39,408 nt of DNA from a virus, in IMG/VR virus record IMGVR_UViG_3300035698_016456, positions 1 through 39,408 of that record; one strand, given 5' to 3'. Each line of letters opens with the position of its first letter. The first letter of the stretch is position 1. A model generated the notes under the pieces. The model was not told the DNA's origin. It worked only from the letters and a program-made list of their open reading frames with translations, and searched no databases. Below are positions 7,278 through 15,411 of this stretch, one piece after another. The position numbers and the translations under genes were made by a program.

Positions 7278-8717
7278 ACAACCACGGCCGCATTTTTCAT
7301 GATGTGGTATTCTATGTTCCATGTTGAAAGAAATGCATTGATTGTTGCCAACAGGGCGGAGACGATGCAGGAGATTATAGATAAATGTGAAATTATTTAC
7401 AGGGAGTTACCATTTTTCTTGAAAGCTGGGATCCTGGTAAACAATAAACGACGTATGGAATTTGATAATGGATGTAGAATTATTGGTCAAGCAACCACCC
7501 CAAAACCTGCCCTTGGTTTTACCATACATTTATTATATGCGGATGAGTTTGCCCACATCCCAAAAAACATTATAGATCCATTTTATAGGTCGATGTATCC
7601 CACACTTTCAAGTTCTGAAATTTCTCGTATACTTATCACATCCACAGCAAACGGATTAAATAAGTTTGAAAAATTATATAAAGATGCTGTCCGTGGTTGG
7701 AATACATACCATGCAATTCGAGTGGATTGGTGGGAGGTTCCTGGTCGTGACGACGCATGGAAAGAAAGAGAAATTCGAAACTTTGGACAGGAATATTTCA
7801 ATCAAGAGTACGACAATCAGTTTTTATCAAACTCAAAAATACTATTAAACGGACCAGTTCTAAATTTCTGGAGGCGTATAGAGAAGCCTTTCGAATGGAG
7901 GGAGTGGGATGAATTTGAAAATTACAATATTGATTATGATGAGTTCATATGGCATCCAAATTTCATTGATTATGATTTGGAGGACGATTTTAGAAAATTT
8001 GTAATTTCAATTGACGTATCGGAGAGTATAGAATTGGATTATAATGTTGTCAATGTATTTGAAATTGAACCCCTATCACTTGCAAAGATCCGGACTCTGG
8101 ACAAATATAGAGACGAGACGGATTTCTTCCGGTTGAAACAAGTTGGTTTATATCGATCAAATAAGATACCAATTCCAGAACTTGCAAAGTTGATATCAGT
8201 ATTAATGTTCAAGATATTGGGTGTAGAAAACATTATCACTATAATTGAGATGAACCGTGCAGAAGGGCAACAGATCCACGAAATACTAAAAACGGCGGGT
8301 GATTATGATGATAACCTTATGCTACAAACATTACACACAGTAAATTCTATCAACAAAAAAGTTGGTGTGAAATTGACCAAGGTAAGTAAGCCACTTTTCT
8401 GTAAAACTTTCAAGAATATGGCAGCAACCGGAAAAATTATATTACAAGAGCCTGGATCCGTTTTGGAAGCAGTAGAATTTGGACAAAGTGGGGGAGGTAT
8501 ATTTGAAGGTCAGGGAGACAACGATGACATTATAATTACTGCAGTAAATTGTTCACCATTATTTGAAAGCGAAGAGTACGTAGAAATGGTTGGTGGCATG
8601 TATGATGAATTACCTTCGGCGCATTCGACGGCAATAGATGAGAGGTTGGATCAAGTACCGGACAATATGTTTGTAAGTGACGACATAGATTATTCTGTGG
8701 TAGGTGAATACTCATAG
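6840..8717 (+). CDS. C-intein fused to large terminase C-terminal part (ATPase and nuclease)
   Basis: Residues 1-146 are the C-fragment of the intein, ending SHN (Asn146). Residues 147-625 are the C-extein. It begins TTT, completing the P-loop, then has Walker B LLYADE (231-236), the coupling motif ITSTANG (266-272) and an RNase H-like nuclease with D392 (SIDVSE), E470 (IIEMN) and D562/D563 (DNDDIII). These match the T4 gp17 plan of ATPase followed by headful nuclease. The start overlaps the previous stop as TAATG, so both halves come from one mRNA by coupled translation. The protein acts at the prohead portal. Its activity should depend on trans-splicing, because the P-loop is divided between the two genes. 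Confidence 0.92.
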   Translation: MFRSVLKNIILWIIQAIETHEYTSLSLDQNDIDKKIMESFNATDIKILTDNGYESITEVHKTQPYDIWEIETPTKKLECADKHIIFDEYMNEIFVKDLSIGDVITTEDGVEPVISITRKSQAVSMFDISIDSPNHRYYTNGILSHNTTTAAFFMMWYSMFHVERNALIVANRAETMQEIIDKCEIIYRELPFFLKAGILVNNKRRMEFDNGCRIIGQATTPKPALGFTIHLLYADEFAHIPKNIIDPFYRSMYPTLSSSEISRILITSTANGLNKFEKLYKDAVRGWNTYHAIRVDWWEVPGRDDAWKEREIRNFGQEYFNQEYDNQFLSNSKILLNGPVLNFWRRIEKPFEWREWDEFENYNIDYDEFIWHPNFIDYDLEDDFRKFVISIDVSESIELDYNVVNVFEIEPLSLAKIRTLDKYRDETDFFRLKQVGLYRSNKIPIPELAKLISVLMFKILGVENIITIIEMNRAEGQQIHEILKTAGDYDDNLMLQTLHTVNSINKKVGVKLTKVSKPLFCKTFKNMAATGKIILQEPGSVLEAVEFGQSGGGIFEGQGDNDDIIITAVNCSPLFESEEYVEMVGGMYDELPSAHSTAIDERLDQVPDNMFVSDDIDYSVVGEYS

Positions 8718-8740
8718 AAAAAAAACTAAATAGGATTCTC

Positions 8741-8755
8741 ATATATAATGTATAT
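8741..8755 (+). promoter_or_regulatory. Candidate late promoter, ATATATAATGTATAT
   Basis: It differs from the copies at 15101 and 19051 only by TG in place of GT at the centre. It lies 53 bases before the tail sheath ATG. A small hairpin (ATGAC, loop AGCAATAG, GTCAT) follows in the leader. Confidence 0.5.
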
Positions 8756-8808
8756 GACAGCAATAGGTCATTAAAAAGGGAAATAAAAATAAATATTAAC
8801 AATACAAT

Positions 8809-11800
8809 ATGGCAAAGTATTTTTTAGATTTAACGGAATTTAAGGCATCTGGAGTGTATACTGTTGAGTATGACAACTCGGAGTCCATTCGTCTAAACAC
8901 GCAGACAGTCAGATTGGTTATTGGCTTTTCAAAGAAAGGTCCAATAAATGCTCCTGTATATTGCCCAGACAAAGCGTCAGCAATACGAGTATATGGAGAT
9001 ATCGATACGTTCTTAGAACGCAGAGGTTCATTTTTCCATCGATCATTATTAACATGCGTGGAACAGGGACCAGTCTTCGGATTGAACCTTATGGCATTAA
9101 ACAACGACCCAGACTTTGGTGACAAAGTACCTTACAGGTCGTTCTCTGTAGCATCCACAGAAGCAAACGGTAAAAAGGTTTGGAAATTGTATGCATCTTA
9201 TTACAACAAAGAGCGTTTCTGGAGACCGGACCAGGAATATCTATTGGGTAATGTGAATAGCCCTGGCTCAATCAACGAAGGTAAAATTTTCAACCTCGTT
9301 AATTTAAGTCAAACTCCGGTAAGTATTCTAATTAAGAAAGCCGACGTAACAGGATTTGCAGTAACTGCAAGAGAATGGTATGGAGTTGGGAATGTTCCAC
9401 AATACATTAATGAATATGATTTCATCGAAGATTATTTCATTCAGGTAGTCATAGTAGAAGGAAATTGGACAAATTATACTCAGTTATCAATTGATCCAGT
9501 CTTCAGTGAATACTTTGATAGTCGTGGACTTATTAAATCGAAAGAAAGAGAATTTTATGGTTCAAGTGAAGTTAGTGTCATTGGTCAGTGGACAGGTTCG
9601 ATCATCCCAGACCTCACAGATGGTAATGGTGTAACTCATTCAGTTGACACTATAATTAATAACAGTGTAGCAACCACAGGATTATTTATATCAATTGACA
9701 GAGACGCATTAGAAAATTATGATGTATCCGCAAATGAACAAGATGACGATCAACTAAGTGCAGTTGACATGGTCGGGCACAACTTTGCAGATCCAACCAG
9801 AACGAATCCGGACATCATTGATTTCTTATCATACAGAACAGCAATAAAGGAAAACCTTGTATTTAATATGGATGATACTTTCACAGAGTGGACATATGAT
9901 TACAATTCAGTTGCGTACCCGGTAAGCTCAGATTCACGTCACCTTGGACTTTCATATGGTTATTTAGATAACGTAATTGTAATTCCAAAACCTGTTGACG
10001 TTGAAGACGATGACGACCAATTAGTTGATTATACAACAATGTTGAATTTACTGGTACCTGGTGTATCATTAGTTCAGATGAACGGCACAGCAGTTAATGA
10101 TTACGGGGACACCGAAAATCTTTGGGCTACAGTCGGACAGATTTGGGAAGAAGAAAATGCAATTGATGGATTGACATATTTGAAAATCGGATACAAACAT
10201 CCAATCAAAGAAAATGAATTGGCCCTACAGGGACTTGACATTAGCAGCTTGATGGGTAACGAGGTTGCATTACTTGATCCAACAGACGACGCAGATTACT
10301 TAGCAAAAATGACTGCATTAGGAATTGATACAACTTCTATGCATATAGTTATTAACGAACCTACAGTAGATACAGGTGAAATTGCGAAATTTGACTTGGC
10401 TGTTGCGGATGTGATTAATACCACATACCTTAACATTCCTAAAGTAGGTCAAGATGTTTTACTTGAAGACGTTTCAAATAAAATTTCATACTACTTTAAA
10501 GTTAGTGAAGAAGTTGTAGTATATCCTGATTCACTTTCAGCTGGGGACAAGGCCACTATTGAAGCTGGCGGATATGACGGTTATGGTTCATGGGAAAACT
10601 ATCCAAAAGAGATATTTATTCCAATCGTAACTCGCGATGATGTGGGAGATGCATTAGAATTAATTGACCAGAACTTGACAAATTATCAATTGTTCATGAG
10701 CAACTCAGATTATGTAAATTCATTTGAATTGTATACTAACCTACCAACGTTTGTCTATGAACCAGATAAATTAGTTTTCTTGGATGCACTTGCAGCCGAA
10801 GACGTTTTAGATGGTAATGGAGATGTCGTTTCCGCAGGTGAAGACGACCCAAACCTTTACATAGCATACAAAGGTAGTACACTATATGAATATTATGAAG
10901 CTGGTGCATTGTTACCGGGTGACAAATTCTATACAGGTGTATTAGCAACTGATTACTTCTATGCAAATTATGACAAAGCAGTTGATTCTGAAGGAATTCC
11001 GATTTTGAAGATTCAAATGTATGATACTTATGTTGAAGAAAAATTTGGTTACGTTCCTGCAATGAGCTATACGAATGGTTATAATTTCTCACCATTGGAT
11101 AACAGATTGAAAACTGAAACTGACTCGGAATATAATTTACGTTTGACTGGATCTGCAGTTGGAACACCTGTCATCACAGATGTAACTGAACTGTATATGT
11201 ATGTTTCGGCCGACGACCTATATGACGAAATGCAAATTGTAAATAACAGTTGGAATGCATACAAAACTAAGTTCTCGGTAAGACAAGAATATTCTACTGG
11301 AATTACAGTCGGAGATTATATTGTATCGAAAACAACAGATGACGACGCAAACGATCATTATAAACTTACAAAGGTTATTAGTAAGAAAAAGGTTTATAAT
11401 ACTGAGTTGCCAGGATATGTTCAGGAATATGAAGTAAATCAGCCGATTTATATAATTGACAGATCAGCACTTGGAAAATATATCACAAGATATAAACCAC
11501 TCGACGATTTCATTCAGAATTACCAAATGTTCTATTTGGACGGTTTCACCTTAACAGATTATCATTTACCAGGTGGAGCATACAAAAAAGCACAATTGGA
11601 AAAAATCCTTGGAATGTTAGACCCTGCAAATTCAAACTTAACAGCTGTATTGGCTGATAAGCACCTTATAACTTTCAGATATATCGTGGACACATTTGAC
11701 GGCGGATTAGCACCAATGACAGGACCAAAAACATGGATAACAAAATTGGCGAAACAAAGACAGAAATGCCTTGCAATTATGAACGCACCAAGTATGAAAG

Positions 11801-12609
11801 AATTTGCGGATTCAAACAATCCAAGATTTACATCAGAACCGACACGCGTTGATCCGAAGCCAATCTTAAATACAAGATTTATACCAGACGGCGGAAACCA
11901 GGACTTAGGACCTTCGTTCTCATTCACATTACCGGATGAAACAAACGGATCTAAATTCTGTGGATATTTTGCCCCATTCTTAAAATTATATGAAAATGGT
12001 AAACAAATATCAGTTCCACCAGCAGCAGACGTATCAAACAAATTTATCCAGAAATTTAAAACTGGAAATCCATTTGGTATCGTTGCCGGACCAAAACGAG
12101 GAACATTATCCAACAGAAAATTGGTTGGACTTGAATATGATTTCTTGCAGTCAGACAGAGAGTATTTGGAACCATTTGGAATCAATCCAATTATCCAAAG
12201 AAAAGGCGTTGGTTATATGATATTTGCAAATTCAATGGCATATCAGAATACACCATCTGCATTTAATAACATCCATGTTAGAGATCTTCTCATCACAATT
12301 GAAGACAGAGTAGAACAAGTTCTTTCAAGTTACTTATTCGAATTCAATGATGATACGACCAGACTCGAAATCAAAACTATTGTAGAAGTTTATTTAGATA
12401 CAGTCCGCGCAAACGGTGGTATTTATAACTATACAGTTGTTATGAGTGAAGAGAATAACACGGCAGAAGTTATTGACGCAAACACAGGTATAATTGACAT
12501 TGCAATTGAACCAGCAAGAGGACTACAGAAATTCGTCAACAGAGTGACTGTCATGAAAACTGGCGGAATCAGTTCTGGTGGTTTCAGTGTAGCCGGAGTG
12601 CAAGTTTAA
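8809..12609 (+). CDS. Tail sheath protein (T4 gp18-like), enlarged
   Basis: This is the contractile sheath subunit. The N-terminus (TVRLVIGFSKKGPINAPVYC, then a VYGDIDTFLERRGSFFHRSL region) and the C-terminal segment (LEIKTIVEVYLDTVRANGGI, then IEPARGLQKFVNRVTV) match the conserved handshake regions of myovirus sheaths. At 1266 aa it is about twice T4 gp18 (659 aa). The extra length is in the middle, a beta-rich region from roughly residue 150 to 900 that would be displayed on the outside of the tail. The leader is A-rich without a close ribosome site. A hairpin and the tube gene follow directly, as in T4 genes 18-19. Confidence 0.92.
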   Translation: MAKYFLDLTEFKASGVYTVEYDNSESIRLNTQTVRLVIGFSKKGPINAPVYCPDKASAIRVYGDIDTFLERRGSFFHRSLLTCVEQGPVFGLNLMALNNDPDFGDKVPYRSFSVASTEANGKKVWKLYASYYNKERFWRPDQEYLLGNVNSPGSINEGKIFNLVNLSQTPVSILIKKADVTGFAVTAREWYGVGNVPQYINEYDFIEDYFIQVVIVEGNWTNYTQLSIDPVFSEYFDSRGLIKSKEREFYGSSEVSVIGQWTGSIIPDLTDGNGVTHSVDTIINNSVATTGLFISIDRDALENYDVSANEQDDDQLSAVDMVGHNFADPTRTNPDIIDFLSYRTAIKENLVFNMDDTFTEWTYDYNSVAYPVSSDSRHLGLSYGYLDNVIVIPKPVDVEDDDDQLVDYTTMLNLLVPGVSLVQMNGTAVNDYGDTENLWATVGQIWEEENAIDGLTYLKIGYKHPIKENELALQGLDISSLMGNEVALLDPTDDADYLAKMTALGIDTTSMHIVINEPTVDTGEIAKFDLAVADVINTTYLNIPKVGQDVLLEDVSNKISYYFKVSEEVVVYPDSLSAGDKATIEAGGYDGYGSWENYPKEIFIPIVTRDDVGDALELIDQNLTNYQLFMSNSDYVNSFELYTNLPTFVYEPDKLVFLDALAAEDVLDGNGDVVSAGEDDPNLYIAYKGSTLYEYYEAGALLPGDKFYTGVLATDYFYANYDKAVDSEGIPILKIQMYDTYVEEKFGYVPAMSYTNGYNFSPLDNRLKTETDSEYNLRLTGSAVGTPVITDVTELYMYVSADDLYDEMQIVNNSWNAYKTKFSVRQEYSTGITVGDYIVSKTTDDDANDHYKLTKVISKKKVYNTELPGYVQEYEVNQPIYIIDRSALGKYITRYKPLDDFIQNYQMFYLDGFTLTDYHLPGGAYKKAQLEKILGMLDPANSNLTAVLADKHLITFRYIVDTFDGGLAPMTGPKTWITKLAKQRQKCLAIMNAPSMKEFADSNNPRFTSEPTRVDPKPILNTRFIPDGGNQDLGPSFSFTLPDETNGSKFCGYFAPFLKLYENGKQISVPPAADVSNKFIQKFKTGNPFGIVAGPKRGTLSNRKLVGLEYDFLQSDREYLEPFGINPIIQRKGVGYMIFANSMAYQNTPSAFNNIHVRDLLITIEDRVEQVLSSYLFEFNDDTTRLEIKTIVEVYLDTVRANGGIYNYTVVMSEENNTAEVIDANTGIIDIAIEPARGLQKFVNRVTVMKTGGISSGGFSVAGVQV

Positions 12610-12622
12610 TAAATAGATTACA

Positions 12623-12646
12623 TCCGGGATAGTAAAATATCCCGGA
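12623..12646 (+). terminator. Hairpin between sheath and tube genes
   Basis: A perfect 9-bp stem (TCCGGGATA, loop GTAAAA, TATCCCGGA) is followed only by ATTTAAAA, so it is at best a weak terminator. It may instead protect the sheath mRNA end or adjust the sheath to tube ratio. Confidence 0.55.
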
Positions 12647-12681
12647 ATTTAAAAGGAAAACAAAAATAAATAAATTATATT

Positions 12682-13242
12682 ATGCCAGGTTTTGGACATT
12701 ACAGAAATAGCCCTATCAATATTAATCGATGGGAACCTGTATTTACAAATCTTTTTGATGTAACCATACAGCCACCATCTTTAGTTGCAGATAAATGGGG
12801 ACAACTCGTTTTAGATAGCATTTTGAAGGTAGGCGGTCTGGAAACAGAAAAAATGCCAGGAATTGTAGAGCAGAAATTCAAGGGACACACAAGAAGATTT
12901 CAATCTGCTGTTCCGGAGTCGACTACGGTTGACATAACAATAGGGTTCGCAGTCAATGTGGACGATAGCAATAGCGTTTATGTATATAATGCATTAAGAG
13001 CGTGGTCAGATCTTGTATATGATCCACTTACAGGTGCAATGTCAAATAAAGTTGATTATTCAGGTGGCCCAATGACTGTATCACTTCACACTCGAGTTGG
13101 AGATATATTCAGACAGTGGAAATTCCCTTGGATATGGCCAATGGCTCCATTGCCACCAATAGAACTTGATTATACTGCGGCTGATCCGTGGGAAATGGAA
13201 GTTGTATTCGCCGCGGACTATTGGGAGGACAATACACTTTAA
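12682..13242 (+). CDS. Tail tube protein (T4 gp19-like)
   Basis: This 186-aa protein polymerises into the inner tube through which DNA passes. Its length fits T4 gp19 (163 aa). The opening (PININRWEPVFTNLFDVTIQ) and the alternating strands (KGHTRRFQSAVPESTTVDIT, then a YNALRAWSDLVYDP segment) are typical of the gp19 family. The order sheath then tube is the classic myovirus arrangement. AAAAGG lies rather far upstream (about 25 bases), and the immediate leader is AT-rich. A strong terminator follows at 13271-13307. Confidence 0.92.
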   Translation: MPGFGHYRNSPININRWEPVFTNLFDVTIQPPSLVADKWGQLVLDSILKVGGLETEKMPGIVEQKFKGHTRRFQSAVPESTTVDITIGFAVNVDDSNSVYVYNALRAWSDLVYDPLTGAMSNKVDYSGGPMTVSLHTRVGDIFRQWKFPWIWPMAPLPPIELDYTAADPWEMEVVFAADYWEDNTL

Positions 13243-13270
13243 TAACAACAAGGTGAAATTTTTTCTATAT

Positions 13271-13307
13271 AAAAAACCAATGACAAATCCCTGTCATTGG
13301 TTTTTTT
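13271..13307. terminator. Intrinsic terminator after the tail tube gene
   Basis: A 9-bp stem (13277-13285 CCAATGACA, 13292-13300 TGTCATTGG) has six A before it and seven T after it, giving an extended stem or bidirectional function. It ends the sheath-tube unit and separates it from the endonuclease gene that follows. Confidence 0.9.
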
Positions 13308-13324
13308 AAATTGAGGATATTGGT

Positions 13325-15097
13325 ATGGAAATTATAAATGACATGGTTAAAAATTCAGAAAATCTTTTGGAATTTTTTAAAAAATATAAAATTTTAAAAA
13401 AGACAAATTCTGATGTTGAGGCATATATTATATCAAAAACTTCATTTTTAGAAGAAAGATATTCAAATATCCATATAAATCAAAGACTTGTCCATATTTA
13501 CAATAATTATTACGAGTTTTACGTTTGTGAATTTTGCGGGGAATTAGTTCATAAATATGTGAGTGTAGATTTAAAAAATAATGTTTATTATAATACAATT
13601 TGTAAAAATAAAAAATGTATAGTATTGAAACGTAAGGCCACCAATTTAAAAAAATATGGGGTTGAAAACGCCGCCCAATCTAACACCATTAAAGACAAAA
13701 TGAAGGCCACCAATTTAAAAAAATATGGGGTTGAAAACGCCGCCCAATCTAACACCATTAAAGACAAAATGAAGGCCACCAATTTAAAAAAATATGGGGT
13801 TGAAAATGTATCTCAATCGGAAGTTATAAAGAAAAGGAAGATATCCACATGCTTTATTAATTTCGGGGTTGATTATCCCATGCAATCGAAAGTTGTTCAG
13901 GAAAAATCGGAAGATACTTGTATGTCAGAATATGGAAAAAAATACACATTCCAGACGGATAATTTTAAAATGAAGGCGAGACAGACCTGGAAAGAAAATT
14001 ATGGTGTTGGGAATCCAAGCCAATCCGAAAAAATTAAAAATTTAGCTCAACAGACATACGCAAAGAATTTTATTGATAATTCATTTATTTTTATTGATCT
14101 GAAAAAGAGAAAATTTGAAATGATAAATTATATGAGGAGTGTATTTACGTTAAGATGTCCAAAATGTGATAAAATTTTCAATATCCATCATAAATTATTA
14201 TATAGTAGGTTGTATAATCACTGTGTAGAATTATGCGTCAATTGTAACCCTCTTGATTTACATATATCAGGACAAGAGATAAAATTAAATGAATTTATAA
14301 ATTCTCTTGGGGTTGAAACCGAACAATCCAACCGAACAATCCTTGGTAATAGGGAAATTGACATTTTTATACCCTCCATGAAAATTGGATTTGAATTTAA
14401 CGGAATTTATTGGCACTCGGATAAGTATAAATCTAAAGATTATCATCAGGAAAAGAAATTTCTTGCGGCAAAGAATAACATCAATTTAATTCACATTTGG
14501 AAGGATGACTGGAATTTTAAAAATGAAATTGTCAAAAGTAGGATTCGAGCTGTCCTTGGGATATCGAAACGTATCTATGGCCGTAAAACTGAAATAAGAG
14601 AGGTCTCCTCCGTTGTCTCCAGGGAGTTTTTAAATATAAATCATATACAAGGACATATAAATTCAAAACATCGTATAGGGCTGTTCTATGAGAGTAATTT
14701 AGTAGCATTAATGACCTTTGGTAAAAGAAATGTTCGAACCGAGATGTTAAGATATTGTAATCTATTAAATTATACTGTCATTGGAGGATTTTCAAAGCTG
14801 TTGAAATATTATATTCAAACATATTCACCGAAAGAAATATTTTCATATGCCGATTTGGACTGGAGTAACCCAAATAAAAATGTATATTTAACGACAGGAT
14901 TTAAATTTTGTGGAAACACTGTTCCAGGATATAGTTGGACAAAGTCCGGCATACGATATGGAAGACAACAATTCCAGAAACATAAATTGGTAAATGAAGG
15001 ATTTGACAGTAAAATGACAGAGAGTGAAATTATGCATGACCGAGGATACAATAAGATATATAACAGTGGTAACGGCAAATATTTATATGAAAAATAA
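13325..15097 (+). CDS. EDxHD (Vsr-like) homing endonuclease with repeat array
   Basis: This 590-aa free-standing endonuclease has a zinc-finger-like module (C68, C71, C93, C98), then an array of about 23-residue helical repeats (KKYGVENAAQSNTIKDK and variants, roughly residues 104-245). A second Cys-rich module (LRCPKCDKIF, CVELCVNC, about 275-312) follows, and then a Vsr-like nuclease. Its likely active site is Glu317 (GQEIKLNEF), Asp346 (REIDIF), Glu357 and His364/Asp366 (EFNGIYWHSD). This fits the EDxHD homing endonuclease family, first described together with split inteins in fractured phage genes. It lies downstream of the tube gene, where T4 has its portal gene. Its target site is unknown. 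A GAGG site precedes the ATG. Confidence 0.85.
   Translation: MEIINDMVKNSENLLEFFKKYKILKKTNSDVEAYIISKTSFLEERYSNIHINQRLVHIYNNYYEFYVCEFCGELVHKYVSVDLKNNVYYNTICKNKKCIVLKRKATNLKKYGVENAAQSNTIKDKMKATNLKKYGVENAAQSNTIKDKMKATNLKKYGVENVSQSEVIKKRKISTCFINFGVDYPMQSKVVQEKSEDTCMSEYGKKYTFQTDNFKMKARQTWKENYGVGNPSQSEKIKNLAQQTYAKNFIDNSFIFIDLKKRKFEMINYMRSVFTLRCPKCDKIFNIHHKLLYSRLYNHCVELCVNCNPLDLHISGQEIKLNEFINSLGVETEQSNRTILGNREIDIFIPSMKIGFEFNGIYWHSDKYKSKDYHQEKKFLAAKNNINLIHIWKDDWNFKNEIVKSRIRAVLGISKRIYGRKTEIREVSSVVSREFLNINHIQGHINSKHRIGLFYESNLVALMTFGKRNVRTEMLRYCNLLNYTVIGGFSKLLKYYIQTYSPKEIFSYADLDWSNPNKNVYLTTGFKFCGNTVPGYSWTKSGIRYGRQQFQKHKLVNEGFDSKMTESEIMHDRGYNKIYNSGNGKYLYEK
13634..13806 (+). repeat. Tandem 69-bp repeat inside the endonuclease gene
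   Basis: Two perfect 69-bp copies (13634-13702, 13703-13771) are followed by the first 35 bases of a third (13772-13806). Each encodes one 23-residue helical repeat. DNA-level identity means the duplication is recent. An assembly or copy-number artefact should be kept in mind. Confidence 0.92.
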
Positions 15098-15100
15098 TTT

Positions 15101-15115
15101 ATATATAAGTTATAT
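15101..15115 (+). promoter_or_regulatory. Candidate late promoter, ATATATAAGTTATAT
   Basis: This is identical to 19051-19065. It sits just after the endonuclease stop and overlaps the ATG of the next gene, so a transcript from it would be leaderless for that gene or would mainly serve the DHH gene at 15412. Confidence 0.45.
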
Positions 15116-15380
15116 GAAAAAATTTAGTGAGTTCGAATTAAACGAGGTTAAGTTCAGAGGTTTTGTTGAGGACGAAAGTGCGGACATCCGATTTGCGTTA
15201 GATAATATAGCCACTCTGTATTCAGCACATGAAAGAGATACAATAGAGGGTTCCTTATCAGGAAGATTTAAACCTTCAGAAGCATTTAAAAGTACCAAGA
15301 AAGAAATTATTGAATATTTGGTGGATAAATTGAATAGTGGTAATGACAAAAAAGGTGCGATTAAGTGTACAATCAAATAA
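15114..15380 (+). CDS. Hypothetical phage protein, 88 aa
   Basis: This is a small soluble protein with mixed charge. The predicted helices (FSEFELNEVKFRGFVEDE, SADIRFALDNIATLYSAHER, KKEIIEYLVDKLNSGNDKK) suggest an all-helical fold. I placed the start at the ATG at 15114. The frame is open further upstream to an ATG at 15024, but that would overlap the endonuclease gene by 74 bases. No ribosome site is visible and the family is not recognised. The next gene, a DHH phosphoesterase, starts 31 bases later. Confidence 0.6.
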   Translation: MKKFSEFELNEVKFRGFVEDESADIRFALDNIATLYSAHERDTIEGSLSGRFKPSEAFKSTKKEIIEYLVDKLNSGNDKKGAIKCTIK

Positions 15381-15411
15381 AATTAAATTGATAATATAAA
15401 AAAAAGAAATT

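Noticed and set aside
10736-12185. Long leftward frames opposite the sheath gene
   Set aside because: They lie entirely antisense to a confidently assigned gene and have no recognisable features.
13634-13806. CRISPR array
   Set aside because: The repeats are in-frame tandem coding repeats with no spacers.
13325-15097. Insertion sequence or transposase
   Set aside because: No terminal inverted repeats or DDE motif; the nuclease motifs fit an EDxHD homing endonuclease.
15024-15113. Longer N-terminus for the 88-aa gene at 15114
   Set aside because: It would overlap the endonuclease gene by 74 bases, and the extra residues read through the AT-rich motif.
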